Origin: Candidatus Polarisedimenticolaceae bacterium | GTDB taxonomy: Bacteria > Pseudomonadota > Gammaproteobacteria > Chromatiales > Chromatiaceae | Length of the DNA: 33,560 nt | Assembly (NCBI GenBank): GCA_021647945.1 | Contig: JAKITT010000027.1 | Location: 1-33,560 of the forward strand | Direction: 5' to 3' | Shown here: piece after piece, positions 14,694 to 25,200 of the stretch | Numbering within the stretch: the first letter of the stretch is position 1 | Layout: each line of letters opens with the position of its first letter | The notes under the pieces: generated by a model | What the model saw: the letters and a program-made list of their open reading frames with translations, nothing else | Database searches by the model: none | Told to the model about the DNA's origin: nothing | Program-made: the position numbers and the translations under genes

Positions 14694-15719
14694 TTACTTT
14701 TTTGCTGCATCATTGATACGTTGCAGCATTCCTGTTGGCCAGTTTTTAGAGAAATCTGATTCAAGGTAGCGACGCTGAACATGAGTGCGGAAGGCCTCTA
14801 CATCTGGGGTGGTGACGCTCAGCCCCTCTGACTTGAAAAACTCCACCAACCTTTTCTCATCCTTAACGCGGCCCTGATCATTAAACTCAGCCGCCGCCCT
14901 GGCCGCCTGTTTTACCTTCCGCTGTTGATCGACGCTAAGGCTCTTCCAACGCTTGTTTGCCATCGAGAAGAAGACACCATCGACAAGATGCCCGGTCAGA
15001 ACAATCTGCTCTGTCACCTCATGGAACTTGGCCTTCTGGTTGGTCGGCAGCGGGTTGTCCTGACCATCTATCGCACCGGTCTTCAGGGCAAGATAGACTT
15101 CATTAAAAGCCATCGGCGTAGGGCTGGCACCAAGCGCCTTGCCAAGGAACTGCCACGCTTTGGAACCCGGCATGCGCAGTTTCACTCCCTTGAGGTCGGA
15201 CGGCAGTGAGACACTGCGCCTACTTCTCAGGTTTAGCTGTCGTGTGCCAAGATAGGCGACAGAAAGCACTTCAAGATCCATCACATCTGAAACTTTGCTG
15301 AAGACCTCATCACCAATCGGCCCGTAGTAGACCGCTTTCTGATGTGCCAGGTCACGTATCAGATAACCGGCGGTGAAGATGGAGTACGCTCGAATGCGCT
15401 TGGCGATATCCTGCATCGAGATGAGCGCCATATCGAGATTACCCCGGCGCATCTGAGTCGGCTCAGCACCCTGTTTAAAGAGGGTGCCACCCAGAAACAC
15501 CTGCACTTCAAACTCACCCGGCGCCAACTCTTCCAGTCTCTCCTTAAAGATATAGAGCATCTCTGCATGCCAATCTCCTTGCACCGCAGGTGATGAGATC
15601 CGCAGCAGCGTTTTATCGGCAGCCGTGGCCACTCCAGTGACCATCAACAGTATAGAGGCAACGATAAACGTCTGAAGAGTGACGCAAAATGAGCGTTTCA
15701 ATAATTTCACCTGGTGCAT
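14694..15719 (-). CDS. dctP: TRAP transporter substrate-binding protein DctP
   Basis: The protein has 341 residues from ATG 15719; a GTG four codons upstream (15731) is an alternative without better support. A signal peptide is present (LLKRSFCVTLQTF, hydrophobic run, cleavage probably after VATAA). The mature protein is a DctP-type solute receptor: LRISSPAVQGDWH at the start, LRSRRSVSLPSDLKGVKLRM, and then MAFNEVYLALKTGAIDGQDN, the hallmark segment. The family Arg that binds the substrate carboxylate should be in KGVKLRMPG. The ligand (C4-dicarboxylate, another organic acid or similar) cannot be told from sequence. First gene of the TRAP operon, divergent from the sensor kinase gene. Confidence 0.93.
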   Translation of the reverse strand: MHQVKLLKRSFCVTLQTFIVASILLMVTGVATAADKTLLRISSPAVQGDWHAEMLYIFKERLEELAPGEFEVQVFLGGTLFKQGAEPTQMRRGNLDMALISMQDIAKRIRAYSIFTAGYLIRDLAHQKAVYYGPIGDEVFSKVSDVMDLEVLSVAYLGTRQLNLRSRRSVSLPSDLKGVKLRMPGSKAWQFLGKALGASPTPMAFNEVYLALKTGAIDGQDNPLPTNQKAKFHEVTEQIVLTGHLVDGVFFSMANKRWKSLSVDQQRKVKQAARAAAEFNDQGRVKDEKRLVEFFKSEGLSVTTPDVEAFRTHVQRRYLESDFSKNWPTGMLQRINDAAKK

Positions 15720-15853
15720 CCTGTTCCGCACTACAAAAAGAGGGTGGAGTATACCTAACCGAGCGATAGCTCGCCAAACAGTGAGGCCTAACGTGATGGC
15801 CAGTTCACCATGGAACCCGCTGTACTTGCTATGCCGTCTGCTAAAATAAAACC

Positions 15854-17911
15854 ATGAAAATCCAAACTTCCACTACCGCTTTTTTTGCTGTTTTCTTTGC
15901 GGCACTGCTGTTGCTGGCCACTGTCATGGTTGAAATTTGGAGGACCCAACAATCCATCATTGCCGCAGAACATGAACATTACACCTCATTCAAACTGGCC
16001 AACCAACTGCGCCAAAGTTCCGATGATCTTACAAGGATGGTGCGCACCTATACGGTCACTGGGCATCAAAAATATCGGGACTATTTCAACACCATCCTAG
16101 CCATTCGTGATGGTAAGGCGCCACGCCCAGCAAACTACGAAACGCTCTTTTGGGATTTCATTATTCCAGGTCTCCATGAGTACACCCCCATTGGTACCCC
16201 CGTATCATTGAATCACCTCATGAGGCAGATGCATCTCACTCCCGAGGAGCTGGCAAAACTTGAGGAGGCACATGATCAATCAGATAAGTTAGTCAACCTT
16301 GAACGCCAGGCTATCGCAGCAATGAGTGGCCTCAACATCGACTCAGAAGAGAGCGGTTTGATAGCGGTGAAGCCCAACATATTGCTCGCTCAACAACTCA
16401 CCCACGATCTCTCTTACCATCAAGCCAAAGCGGCCATCATGAAGCCTATTAGTGACTTTTTCAGCATGATTGAGGCTCGTACTGAAAGAGCACTAGAGGA
16501 GCAGCGTGCTCGACAACGGTGGCTCACCTTAATTGCGGGTTCCATCATACTCATCACCCTACTCATTTCCATAATCTCTTGTATTTTCATTGAGCGTTGG
16601 CTGATTGATCCGCTTGGCATAATGGCACGACATGCCAAAGAGATCGCTAAAGGTCATTACAAAAACCAACTTGAAATTACCGCTTTTGAAGAGATAGGCA
16701 GCTTGGCCACATCATTCAATAAGATGACGCGATCGATCAGCAGTGTTATGTATGCGCTGCAAGAGAGCGAGACAAAATACCGCTCTATATTTGAATCATC
16801 CATGGTCGGTATGATTGTGGTCATTGATGAAGATGGCTTCATCACCGAGTGGAATGCTGGCGCACACAAGGCCTTTGGCTACTCTGCCAGCGAAGCGATC
16901 GGACAACCTATAACGCGGTTGATGCCTGAGCGAATCAAAAAGCTATATAGCCATAGTTTTAGCATTGCCCAAGCTCATAAAGAGCTATCCAACAGTGATT
17001 CAACACACCTACTGACCGGCTTACGAAAAGGGGGAGAGGAGTTTCCGTTAGAGTTAACTCTCGGCTGCTGGGAGCGAGCAGACAGACTCTATTTCAGCGC
17101 CATCATGTTCGACGTAACAGAGCAGAGGCAGGTTGAAAAAACGCTGCGCCGTACCCAAAAAATGGATGCCATTGGCCAACTAACCGGTGGTATTGCCCAT
17201 GATTTTAACAACATCCTTGGTATCATTCTTGGCAATCTTGAGCTGCTTAAACCATTGATTATAGGGAATAAGGATATATTAAAGCGCGTAGAGACCATCA
17301 ACACGTCAGCCCAGCGTGCCGCTGACCTAACCAAACAGCTACTCAGCTTCTCACGTAGCCAACCTGAACTGATCAGCAGCACAGATATCAATGAGGAGAT
17401 TGGTAAAATGGGGAGTCTGATCAGACACTCCGTCACGCCCACCATTGAGATCAAACACGATCTTGCTGATGATCTATGGCTCGCTAATATTGATGCGGGT
17501 GACTTCCATGACACCCTGCTCAACCTGGTGATCAATGCGCGTGATGCAATGCCTGAGGGTGGCCAATTGACGCTCAAAACCTATAACTGCACCCTCAATG
17601 CTGATTATTGCGAGCGAAACCCCAATACACTGCCTGGCCAATATGTTGCGCTGTCGGTTAGTGATAGCGGCGAAGGGATTCACACTGAGCAATTGGAGCA
17701 CATTTTTGAGCCCTTCTTTACCACCAAAGAGCCAGGCAAAGGGACAGGGCTTGGGCTCTCTATGGTTTTTGGCTTTATACAACGTTCAAAAGGGCAGATT
17801 AAAGTCTATTCAGAACTTGGTGTTGGCACCACCTTCAAGCTCTATCTGCCACAACTTCACCCCGACAAACAGCTGATCATACCGGTTGATAAAGTCCTTG
17901 GATTCAACTAG
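15854..17911 (+). CDS. PAS-domain sensor histidine kinase (remnant of a hybrid kinase)
   Basis: The 685-residue protein has a transmembrane helix at 8-28, a long periplasmic region, a second helix at about 217-241, HAMP (240-290), a PAS domain (about 303-425; FESSMVGMIVVIDEDGFITE), HisKA with H449 in GGIAHDFNNILGIILGNLEL, and an HATPase with VINARDAMPEGG, SDSGEGI and GKGTGLGLSMVFGF. The HDFNNIL form of HisKA is typical of hybrid kinases that carry a C-terminal receiver. A decayed receiver-coding sequence follows directly in another frame. The kinase core looks intact. The partner and signal are unknown; it diverges from the TRAP operon 134 bases away, so it could respond to the TRAP substrate, but that is only positional. 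Confidence 0.88.
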   Translation: MKIQTSTTAFFAVFFAALLLLATVMVEIWRTQQSIIAAEHEHYTSFKLANQLRQSSDDLTRMVRTYTVTGHQKYRDYFNTILAIRDGKAPRPANYETLFWDFIIPGLHEYTPIGTPVSLNHLMRQMHLTPEELAKLEEAHDQSDKLVNLERQAIAAMSGLNIDSEESGLIAVKPNILLAQQLTHDLSYHQAKAAIMKPISDFFSMIEARTERALEEQRARQRWLTLIAGSIILITLLISIISCIFIERWLIDPLGIMARHAKEIAKGHYKNQLEITAFEEIGSLATSFNKMTRSISSVMYALQESETKYRSIFESSMVGMIVVIDEDGFITEWNAGAHKAFGYSASEAIGQPITRLMPERIKKLYSHSFSIAQAHKELSNSDSTHLLTGLRKGGEEFPLELTLGCWERADRLYFSAIMFDVTEQRQVEKTLRRTQKMDAIGQLTGGIAHDFNNILGIILGNLELLKPLIIGNKDILKRVETINTSAQRAADLTKQLLSFSRSQPELISSTDINEEIGKMGSLIRHSVTPTIEIKHDLADDLWLANIDAGDFHDTLLNLVINARDAMPEGGQLTLKTYNCTLNADYCERNPNTLPGQYVALSVSDSGEGIHTEQLEHIFEPFFTTKEPGKGTGLGLSMVFGFIQRSKGQIKVYSELGVGTTFKLYLPQLHPDKQLIIPVDKVLGFN

Positions 17912-17981
17912 TAAGTGCAACTCAATATTTCTGGATAGAGGGCAAGCTGCGTTAGCATCGGTGTCTTTCTTTCCGGCAAGA

Positions 17982-18361
17982 ATGAGAGGCAATGATGAGG
18001 AGGCTTTGCTTAAGTTTGTAAGTACCTCACTGCAAACACTAGGCTACCGGGTAGTCACCGCTAATAGTGGCCTTCAAGCGCTGAGCCGATTCGCTGAAGA
18101 ACCAACTATCGCCCTACTCTTTAGTGACGTTGTTATGCCGGGAGGGATGAGTGGTTATAAACTGGCTGAGCAGGTGCATCAAAATAGACCCGAGGTTAAA
18201 TGCTATTCGCATCCGGACACACTGAAAGGGCGGCGGACGGGGAGGCTATCGCATTAACAGCCAATTTTCTCGCCAAACCCTACAGCCAAGCTGAGTTAGC
18301 ACAGCAGATAAGGCGCACGCTGGATGAACCACAACAGGATAATTTTGATCCCGTTATATAA
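17982..18361 (+). pseudogene. decayed receiver (REC) domain, former C-terminus of the hybrid kinase
   Basis: The frame from ATG 17982 reads MRGNDEEALLKFVSTSLQTL and contains the phospho-acceptor Asp in LLFSDVVMPGGMSGYKLAEQ. After RPEVKC (about 18200) the frame shifts by one base. The other frame then gives FASGHTERAADGEAIALTAN followed by FLAKPYSQAEL (the conserved Lys of receivers), ending at TAA 18359-18361. The first beta strand and acidic pair (the usual LVVDDE) are missing or scrambled in the 70 bases after the kinase stop. Together they are the receiver expected at the end of a hybrid kinase, now split off and frameshifted. Confidence 0.82.
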
Positions 18362-18363
18362 CC

Positions 18364-19680
18364 CTAACTTGCATGCTTACTCATCTGCTCATGAGGAAGA
18401 TGCATCTCTTCTACTAAGCCAGCATTGGGATCATTGAAGGTCTCCATAGAGAGTTCATCTTCACTCTGTGCGACAACGGTGGTCACCACCGCATCACCGG
18501 TTACATTAACCGCTGTACGCATCATATCGAGCAGTCGATCTACTCCCATAATGAGGGCAATGCCCTCTACCGGTAGACCCACTTGATTGAAGACCATCGC
18601 CAACATGATCAGCCCCACACCAGGAACACCTGCGGTGCCAATTGAGGCGAGTACTGCCATGCCGATCACAGTGAGATAACCGGTAATACCCAGCTCAATG
18701 CCGTAAACATTGGCAATAAAAACCGTGGCCACACCCTGCATAATGGCGGTGCCATCCATATTGATGGTCGCACCAAAAGGGACAACAAATGCGGCTGTGG
18801 AGTTATCCACACCAAGACGTTTTTCTACGGTACGAAGCGTGACGGGAATGGTGGCATTGGAGCTAGAGGTACTGAAGGCGAAAATCTGTACAGCCCGCAT
18901 CTTCTTCATAAAAACCAAGGGGCTGACGCGCCCCAGCAGTTTAAGCAGCAACATCAGGGTTCCGGTGGCATGCAGCAGTAGCACCACAGCAACCACACCA
19001 AAGTAGCTGATCATCGGCAGGATCATACCCAGCCCTTGCTGGGAGAATGTCTTGGCCATGAGCGCAAAAACACCCAATGGGGCGATATGCATCACCACCG
19101 TCACCACCTGCATCATCACCGCATTCAGACGCTCAGCCGCCTCGGCAATTGGTCGCCCTGGCTCACCGACCATCAATACACAGACCGCAAACAGGATGGT
19201 GAAAAAGATAATCTGCAACATATTGCCATCGGCATAAGCAGCCACGGGATTACCTGGAATCAGATCAATGATCACCTGAGTCAGCGGAGGGGCTTCGGGT
19301 GCAGTGAACTCACCTTGTGCCACCGTCGCCATATCAAACCCCTCTCCTGGCCCGACCAGCACGGCCACCGTAATCGCAAGGGTGATGGCAAGGGCTGTCG
19401 TTAACATAAAGAGCAGGAAAGCTTTAAGCCCGACTCGGCCTAGCGTATTAACATCGCCAATACCGCAAACACCACAGATCAATGAAAAGGTGACCAGCGG
19501 AACCACCAGCATCTTTAGGGCGCTGATAAACATGGCTCCAACAACATGAAACAACCCATTGACCAGATAGTCCTGAACAAAAGCCACATCGGAGGCAAAA
19601 GCGTTGATCAGGCTGCCTAGAACTAGCCCACAGACCATCCATATTAGGATTTTCGTGGTCATCGTCATTTTCTGTGGCAT
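18364..19680 (-). CDS. dicarboxylate/amino acid:cation symporter (DAACS family, GltP/DctA type)
   Basis: The 438-residue protein matches the DAACS (SLC1-like) transporters in length and signatures: a re-entrant loop FAFSTSSSNATIPVTLR with the serine-rich stretch, then FGATINMDGTAIMQGVATVF (the NMDGT cation-site motif), and GTAGVPGVGLIMLAMVF in the second re-entrant hairpin. GVDRLLDMMRTAVNVTGDAV carries the substrate-binding Asp, Arg and Asn. It imports glutamate, aspartate or C4-dicarboxylates with sodium or protons; the exact substrate is unresolved. It is a single gene, convergent with the receiver remnant (two bases apart) and downstream of pfaE by 166 bases of sequence without a visible gene. 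Confidence 0.93.
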   Translation of the reverse strand: MPQKMTMTTKILIWMVCGLVLGSLINAFASDVAFVQDYLVNGLFHVVGAMFISALKMLVVPLVTFSLICGVCGIGDVNTLGRVGLKAFLLFMLTTALAITLAITVAVLVGPGEGFDMATVAQGEFTAPEAPPLTQVIIDLIPGNPVAAYADGNMLQIIFFTILFAVCVLMVGEPGRPIAEAAERLNAVMMQVVTVVMHIAPLGVFALMAKTFSQQGLGMILPMISYFGVVAVVLLLHATGTLMLLLKLLGRVSPLVFMKKMRAVQIFAFSTSSSNATIPVTLRTVEKRLGVDNSTAAFVVPFGATINMDGTAIMQGVATVFIANVYGIELGITGYLTVIGMAVLASIGTAGVPGVGLIMLAMVFNQVGLPVEGIALIMGVDRLLDMMRTAVNVTGDAVVTTVVAQSEDELSMETFNDPNAGLVEEMHLPHEQMSKHAS

Positions 19681-19846
19681 GGTGGCTCCGTTTTATTGTT
19701 GGGGTAGGACAGTCTATTGTATTTGCCTACGACAAGTGAAGATGGAAACTTGCGAAAAAGCCCACTATGGCAATGTAAAAATTGCCCTTATTGCCGAGCA
19801 AACATATCAGGCGCAGATAATCTGTTCACAAGGCACCTACCATTTG

Positions 19847-20614
19847 CTACTGCGGGGTTTCCGTTTTGCTGTATTGATAACAGCAAAATTTACCTAGTGA
19901 TGATTCAACAGCCAAGGTTGCACAGTAATCAGCTAGCGTCTCAGGTAACACCACATCGGTAAACTCAACGCTCATAGAGGCAGCGATCGTAGTTGAGTGG
20001 TGTCGAATCAATGCCGGTGGTTGTGGGGAGACGGTCAAAGTGAATGAGGTTGGTGCAAGTGAAAGACCGCAGCCCAACACCTTCATGTAGGCCTCTTTTC
20101 GCGTCCAGAGTTGGAAGAATGCAGCTTTCTGATCCTCTTCATCCAGTGAAAAAAGTGCCTGCTGTTCAGGCTTAGTAAAAAACCGCTGGCCGATGGATAA
20201 CCAGTCTGTTTTTCGCTTCATGTGTTCAATATCGATACCCACTTCTCGGCCACAAGTGATGGCCAGCAGCGTCAGGTCTTCAGTATGGCTTAGGTTGAAG
20301 GTTAGCGCTTGGCTGTCGTAATCCGACTCAAGGAGTGAAGGTTTTCCCTTGTCACCTTTTTGGTATTGGATGTGGCTGGGTGTGATATTCAAATAGCGGG
20401 CGAGAACGGATCGCTGAAAACCATGAGAGATAATGAAACGCTCTCGATGCAGAGCGAACTTAAAACGTTCCGCCCTTGAGCGCTCTTCGTCTGAGAGGAT
20501 TGAATGGAAGTAGTCCGCACTACCTTTTACTGGCTCTGCCTGACAGAGCCAGATGTCAATAACACCGGACTCTAATTTGTAGTCTGGTTCCTCACACCAA
20601 TGAGTGACAGTCAT
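19847..20614 (-). CDS. pfaE: Sfp-type phosphopantetheinyl transferase (PfaE)
   Basis: The protein carries the PPTase motifs GREVGIDIEHMKR (Asp and Glu bind magnesium) and FFQLWTRKEAYMKVLG (W-x-x-K-E). In the Pfa pathway this enzyme transfers phosphopantetheine from CoA to the ACP serines of PfaA. ATG 20614 is chosen (MTVTHWCEEPDYKLESGVID, 255 aa). The frame stays open to TTG 20665 (272 aa), but the extension is read through a perfect stem-loop and no good ribosome binding site supports either start. It lies directly after pfaD in the same operon, whereas many marine pfa clusters carry pfaE elsewhere. Near its 3' end TTTTGCTGT/ACAGCAAAA forms a hairpin within the coding sequence. Confidence 0.9.
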   Translation of the reverse strand: MTVTHWCEEPDYKLESGVIDIWLCQAEPVKGSADYFHSILSDEERSRAERFKFALHRERFIISHGFQRSVLARYLNITPSHIQYQKGDKGKPSLLESDYDSQALTFNLSHTEDLTLLAITCGREVGIDIEHMKRKTDWLSIGQRFFTKPEQQALFSLDEEDQKAAFFQLWTRKEAYMKVLGCGLSLAPTSFTLTVSPQPPALIRHHSTTIAASMSVEFTDVVLPETLADYCATLAVESSLGKFCCYQYSKTETPQ

Positions 20615-20638
20615 TTTATCGAGAACCAATGCAGGGTA

Positions 20639-20662
20639 GTGGGCACGTTTTTTTGTGCCCAC
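20639..20662. other. stem-loop between pfaD and pfaE
   Basis: GTGGGCAC (20639-20646) and GTGCCCAC (20655-20662) form a perfect 8-bp stem with an 8-nt T-rich (plus strand) loop. It lies 11 bases after the pfaD stop on the transcribed strand and before ATG 20614. No T-run follows on the coding strand, so an RNA-processing or stability hairpin, or an attenuating structure, is more likely than a strong terminator. Confidence 0.55.
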
Positions 20663-20672
20663 CAATCAAGAT

Positions 20673-22202
20673 TTAAACTCTAGGAGCTGTTGGGCTATAT
20701 CGCTGATTTTGTGCTGGCAGGTAGAGGCCTTGGCTCTTTAGCACCTGTACACGGTGCTGATAGGCGGCACCAAACATCAAGTGCTCAGCTACATCGACCA
20801 CGTGGCGGTTGTTGTAATCTTTCAGATAGGTGGAGGCGACCCAATCATTGAAGGCACCCAGTGCTGGGCCACTCCAGATCTGGTAGTCAAACTCACGCCC
20901 TTTCACACCGGCATTTGACCAGCGGGAGGATTGCCCCAGATACCAGCGAAAGACCAGTGCCATCTGTCTCTTTGGACTATCTTTTGCCTTCTCGATCATT
21001 GACGGATCACGCTGCTGGAAAAAGGCGACTGTCTCCTGCCAAACCTCATCAACAGACTTCTGTAGGATCTGTTTCTCTAGCTTAGCCAACTCAGCCGGTG
21101 GAATTTCAGAGAGAGAGTTGTAGGTGGTGTAGAGTTCGTAGAGCTTCTGCGCACGCATCGGAAAGAGCGTCCCCTTCTTCAGCACTTGCAGCTTAATACC
21201 GCGCTCAAACATATCGGATGCAGGGGCCATCACCACATCAGCCATACCCGCTTGTGCCAGCAGCTTACGGGTATGCTCTGAGGCACCCGCTTCAACACAG
21301 CTCTGGTTAACTGAGCCAGTGACGATATAGGCGGCACCCATCATGAAACAGGCGAGTGCAGCATCCGGTGTACCCACACCGCCCCCGGCACCGACACGAA
21401 TCTCGATGGGGTATTGGCGTTGTAGCTGGATCTCATCACGCAGTGCGATGATAGAGGGCAGCAGACAAGTAAGCGGACGGTTATCGGTGTGACCACCTGA
21501 GTCAGCCTCGACGGTGATGTCATCCGCCATCGGCACCTGAAGTGCCAACTGCATCTGCAGTTGTGTGATCATGCCATCAGCGACCAGCTGATTGAGGATC
21601 TTCTCCGGCGCAGGCTGCATAAATACAGTGCCCACTTCACGCCGGGAGATCTTGGCGATGATCTTGTTATTGATCTGAATATTGCCTTGAGCATTTTGCT
21701 GTAGACCCTTGGCACGGTAGTGAACCAGTGATGCAGTCATGCTGAAGAAGGCTGCTGCCTCGATCACATTAACCCCATGCTTCAAATAGAGGTCAACGGT
21801 GCCCTGCTCAATGGCTGGCTCAGAGGGGTTGTGAATGAAGTTAAAGACATAGGGGCCGTTGGGCAGTGCTGCTTGAATCTTCTGAATCGCAGATTCAACA
21901 CGATCCAGATTGAGGCCACCCGCACCAAATGAGGCCAGAATGTTCGCTTGCCCTAGACTGATAACCATCTCTTCTGAGGAGATACCGTTGGCCATCGCGC
22001 CGGTCATGTAGGCGTACTTCACCCCATAGAAGGCTTTGAAAGCGGGGTCGCCCAGCTGCTCAGCAACCATTGGCGGCACGTAGGCGGTGATCTTCTCAAC
22101 CGCTTCACACCCCTCATTGTTGATGATTATCTGCTCACCATCTTGAATGACGTAACACGGCTTATCGAGCGCTTGCAGATTTTCCAAACCCTGAATCGAC
22201 AT
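20673..22202 (-). CDS. pfaD: PfaD trans-acting enoyl reductase of the PUFA synthase
   Basis: The protein is a TIM-barrel FMN enzyme of the 2-nitropropane dioxygenase/PfaD type: SFGAGGLNLDRVESAIQKIQ, EADSGGHTDNRPLTCLLPSI, RVGAGGGVGTPDAALACFMM and SVNQSCVEAGASEHTRKLLA are characteristic. It reduces enoyl intermediates bound to the PfaA ACPs in steps where full saturation is needed. Start ATG 22202 (MSIQGLENLQALDK, 509 aa) has AGAGGG about nine bases upstream and leaves one base after the pfaC stop; a GTG three codons earlier (22211) would overlap pfaC by eight bases and has no clear binding site. Length is close to that of other PfaD proteins, and it looks intact. Confidence 0.93.
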   Translation of the reverse strand: MSIQGLENLQALDKPCYVIQDGEQIIINNEGCEAVEKITAYVPPMVAEQLGDPAFKAFYGVKYAYMTGAMANGISSEEMVISLGQANILASFGAGGLNLDRVESAIQKIQAALPNGPYVFNFIHNPSEPAIEQGTVDLYLKHGVNVIEAAAFFSMTASLVHYRAKGLQQNAQGNIQINNKIIAKISRREVGTVFMQPAPEKILNQLVADGMITQLQMQLALQVPMADDITVEADSGGHTDNRPLTCLLPSIIALRDEIQLQRQYPIEIRVGAGGGVGTPDAALACFMMGAAYIVTGSVNQSCVEAGASEHTRKLLAQAGMADVVMAPASDMFERGIKLQVLKKGTLFPMRAQKLYELYTTYNSLSEIPPAELAKLEKQILQKSVDEVWQETVAFFQQRDPSMIEKAKDSPKRQMALVFRWYLGQSSRWSNAGVKGREFDYQIWSGPALGAFNDWVASTYLKDYNNRHVVDVAEHLMFGAAYQHRVQVLKSQGLYLPAQNQRYSPTAPRV

Positions 22203-22203
22203 C

Positions 22204-25200
22204 TTATTCACCCTCTTGGATGCTTAAGCCGATATTCTCGACTGAGTAGATTCGCAGTTCATCTTTCCACAAATTACCGTCGATCACGATATCGATTCGA
22301 CCGGCACTCTTACGGATCTCTTTGATATGAATCTCAAGTGTCATGATCTTATTGGCGGGGATAATCTGTCCGCGATAGCACCACTTTGCCTCATCTTCGA
22401 CCAGACCGAAGTGGGGGTTTTTGAACTCTTTGGCCAGATCTTGTTGCAGCACATAGACCTGAATAGACTGGATCATCGCCTCAACACCAAGTGACCCAGG
22501 CATAACCGGATCTTGGTAGAAGTGACAAGGGTAGAACCAATCGGAAGCGTCGATTCTGTTCAGCGAGTGGACATAACCTTTGCCATATTTACCGCCATTG
22601 ACCACAACAATAGACTCATCAATGAAGTTGAGCATGCCGCCCGCGAGGTGGTAGTAAGGTTTGTCTGCTTTGGCCGCATAAAAATCCTGCTGCGCCTCTG
22701 CTGATTTGAGGTCGATCTCAATCAGTTCTGCTTGTGAAATCGACTCCTCTTTGTACCAAGGCAGTAGTTTTTTGCCCTTGTCCATGCCGACCTGATTGGA
22801 GAGCGAATCGGCAGTGAAGAAACCAAATACCGCATCACCCTCATAGAAGACTTCGCCATCAACCAACAGCTCAAAGGTGAACTTCTGGATGATGTTGTTC
22901 ATCACCGCGGAGGTGGAGTACATGGTCGATCTGTTTTCAACGGTCTTGCCACGCAGATCAACCTCTTTAATGAGTCGACCACGCCCATCCAGGTTACGGA
23001 AGTAGAGATTGCTATCGGGGTAGAGCAAGGTGCTACCGATTTGTGAGGTCAAAAAACCATTCGGCTGCAACGCGATCTCCATCAGCATTGAGTAAGGTGA
23101 GAAGGATGAGAACGAATTTTCGGTACAGAACCAGACATCCTGAGGCACATCATACTCAGCGATACACTTGGTGGTGTTATCAAAGTCGTGGCGTTCGCCT
23201 TCAACACTTAGTACACGGTCCATTACCTGTAGATAACCATTGGGTGTACGTGGTGGACGTCGCTCAGGATCACCCGCTTTGGCAGGTGGCTGTTTGTAGA
23301 TGGCAAACTCTGGGCCGAAACAGGCTTCGATATCGCCGGTCGCAAAATGGACAATCTGCTCATCGGTGAAGAGTGCAGGTTTCGCTTTTGGCACCGGCAC
23401 GACACTCAATGCGGGGGGAGCAGCCACAACAGGCTGAGTAGGTTGCGGTGCAGCACAGCCCCCTTTCAGTAGTGCGCGCTCCTCTACACTCTTTTCAGAG
23501 AGTTCAAGACAGACGTTTCTAAAATCAACCACAATCTTGCCATCAATCAGAATATCGACATTGCCTTTGGCGTAAGGTTTGGGGCTGAGGCCAATCTCCA
23601 TCACCTCTAGTTGATAGGTGATTCTGCGATGTTTCGGCAGTGCCTGACCACGACAGCGGATCGGCTGCGGGATGTTTTTAATGGTCTGAAAACGGGCATC
23701 TTCCGTTTTAGTGTGCAAGCCAAGATAGAGCATGAAGAATTGCAGCAGTTGCACACAACCTTCAGACATCAATGAGCCAGCCAATACGGGATCATCGCGG
23801 AAGTGACTGGTGAAGTACCACTCATCCGGCTCAAGATCCTTCTCCGCCACCAAGAAACCTAATCCCCACAGACCGCCGGTGCGATCAACCGAGGTAATGC
23901 GATCCAGCATCATAATCTTCTCTAATGGGAAGTGCAGTGATGGGTTTTTATCCATCTTGTCGTAGACAGGATTAGCGTAGCAGCTGGCCAGATCGCCGCG
24001 CATCAGTGACTGCATATCGCTCTTATCAAAGACGGTTTTGTTGCACTGTAAGAGTGGCGTAAAAGAGGACTTGGTCACCTTGGCACGCGTGGTGATCTCC
24101 TCATTGGTGCGAATTACACCCTTGCCCACGGCTAACTCCTCTTGCGAGAAGAAACCGGCACAGCCGCCATCCATCTTCAGGATCATCTTGTCACCGACAA
24201 AACACTCATAAGAGAAGAAGAAGAGCAGGTTGTTGCCATGTTTGGCGAATGAGTTGATGGCGATCTCATAACGCAGGGTCTGCCCCTCTTTGGGTTGGTC
24301 ATCCAAAAAGGTGAGGGTGCAATCCAACAGGCGGTAGAGGTATTTGCCTTTGTTGTCGAAATCGATACCCATATAGCTGATCAGCAGCAGGTCACACTGG
24401 CCCGATTCGATGCAGATACAGGTCGGTATCTGGCCATCGGTGGAGTACCAAGCGTTGTGCGGAATATCATATTCCGTAGTCATCTTGGAGGGTACGAACT
24501 CACCCCGTTTGCCCTGCATCTCAGTGACGCGGGTCACCAACAGGTAGGGGTCCATCGGCAACATCACCCGTTTTGGGTAGCTGTCGATGCTGCTGTACTC
24601 CGGCCCAAAGACGTTGCCAATTTTGCCGTAGGCAAACTCACGCAGATCCTCTTCGCTGAAGATGATCTCTTTTGGCGTGCTGTATTCGGTGGGGAAGAGC
24701 TGCTGAGGTGCAGCACTTTCAACGGCAGCGAGTGTCGGCGCAGCTGTTGCTACAGCCGCTTGGCTCACTGGCGCTATCGGTGCTAAACCGGGGCGAATAC
24801 TATTGAGAATAGCGGCCGTTTGCGCTTGCAAGCCTTGATTACGCGTCGCCATAAAACCGGCGTGCATATTGCTGATATCAATATTGTGCCGCAACATCTT
24901 GCGCAACATCTCATCTTGCTGGCTGCTGAGATGACTCACAGCACCACTAGCCACTGGATTAGGGCTTGTTACAGTTGTTCTTTCTGACATGTTTTGTCTC
25001 ACTTGGCCTCGGCTGACGGGACGCGGACGCCTCTCAGCTATCACTGGCTTAACTGCTGCCACAGTGGTTTGTTGCACAGGGGCAATTTTGACCACTTCAG
25101 CAGACTTAATAACAGGAGCAGGTTTGGTCACAACCACTTTCAGTGGTGCCACTTTTACAGGGTAGAACTTGGCGCGATTCTCCTCGCTGAGAATCACATC

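Noticed and set aside
19864-19888. Intrinsic terminator at the end of pfaE
   Set aside because: TTTTGCTGT/ACAGCAAAA pairs well but lies inside the coding sequence and has no following T-run on the transcribed strand.
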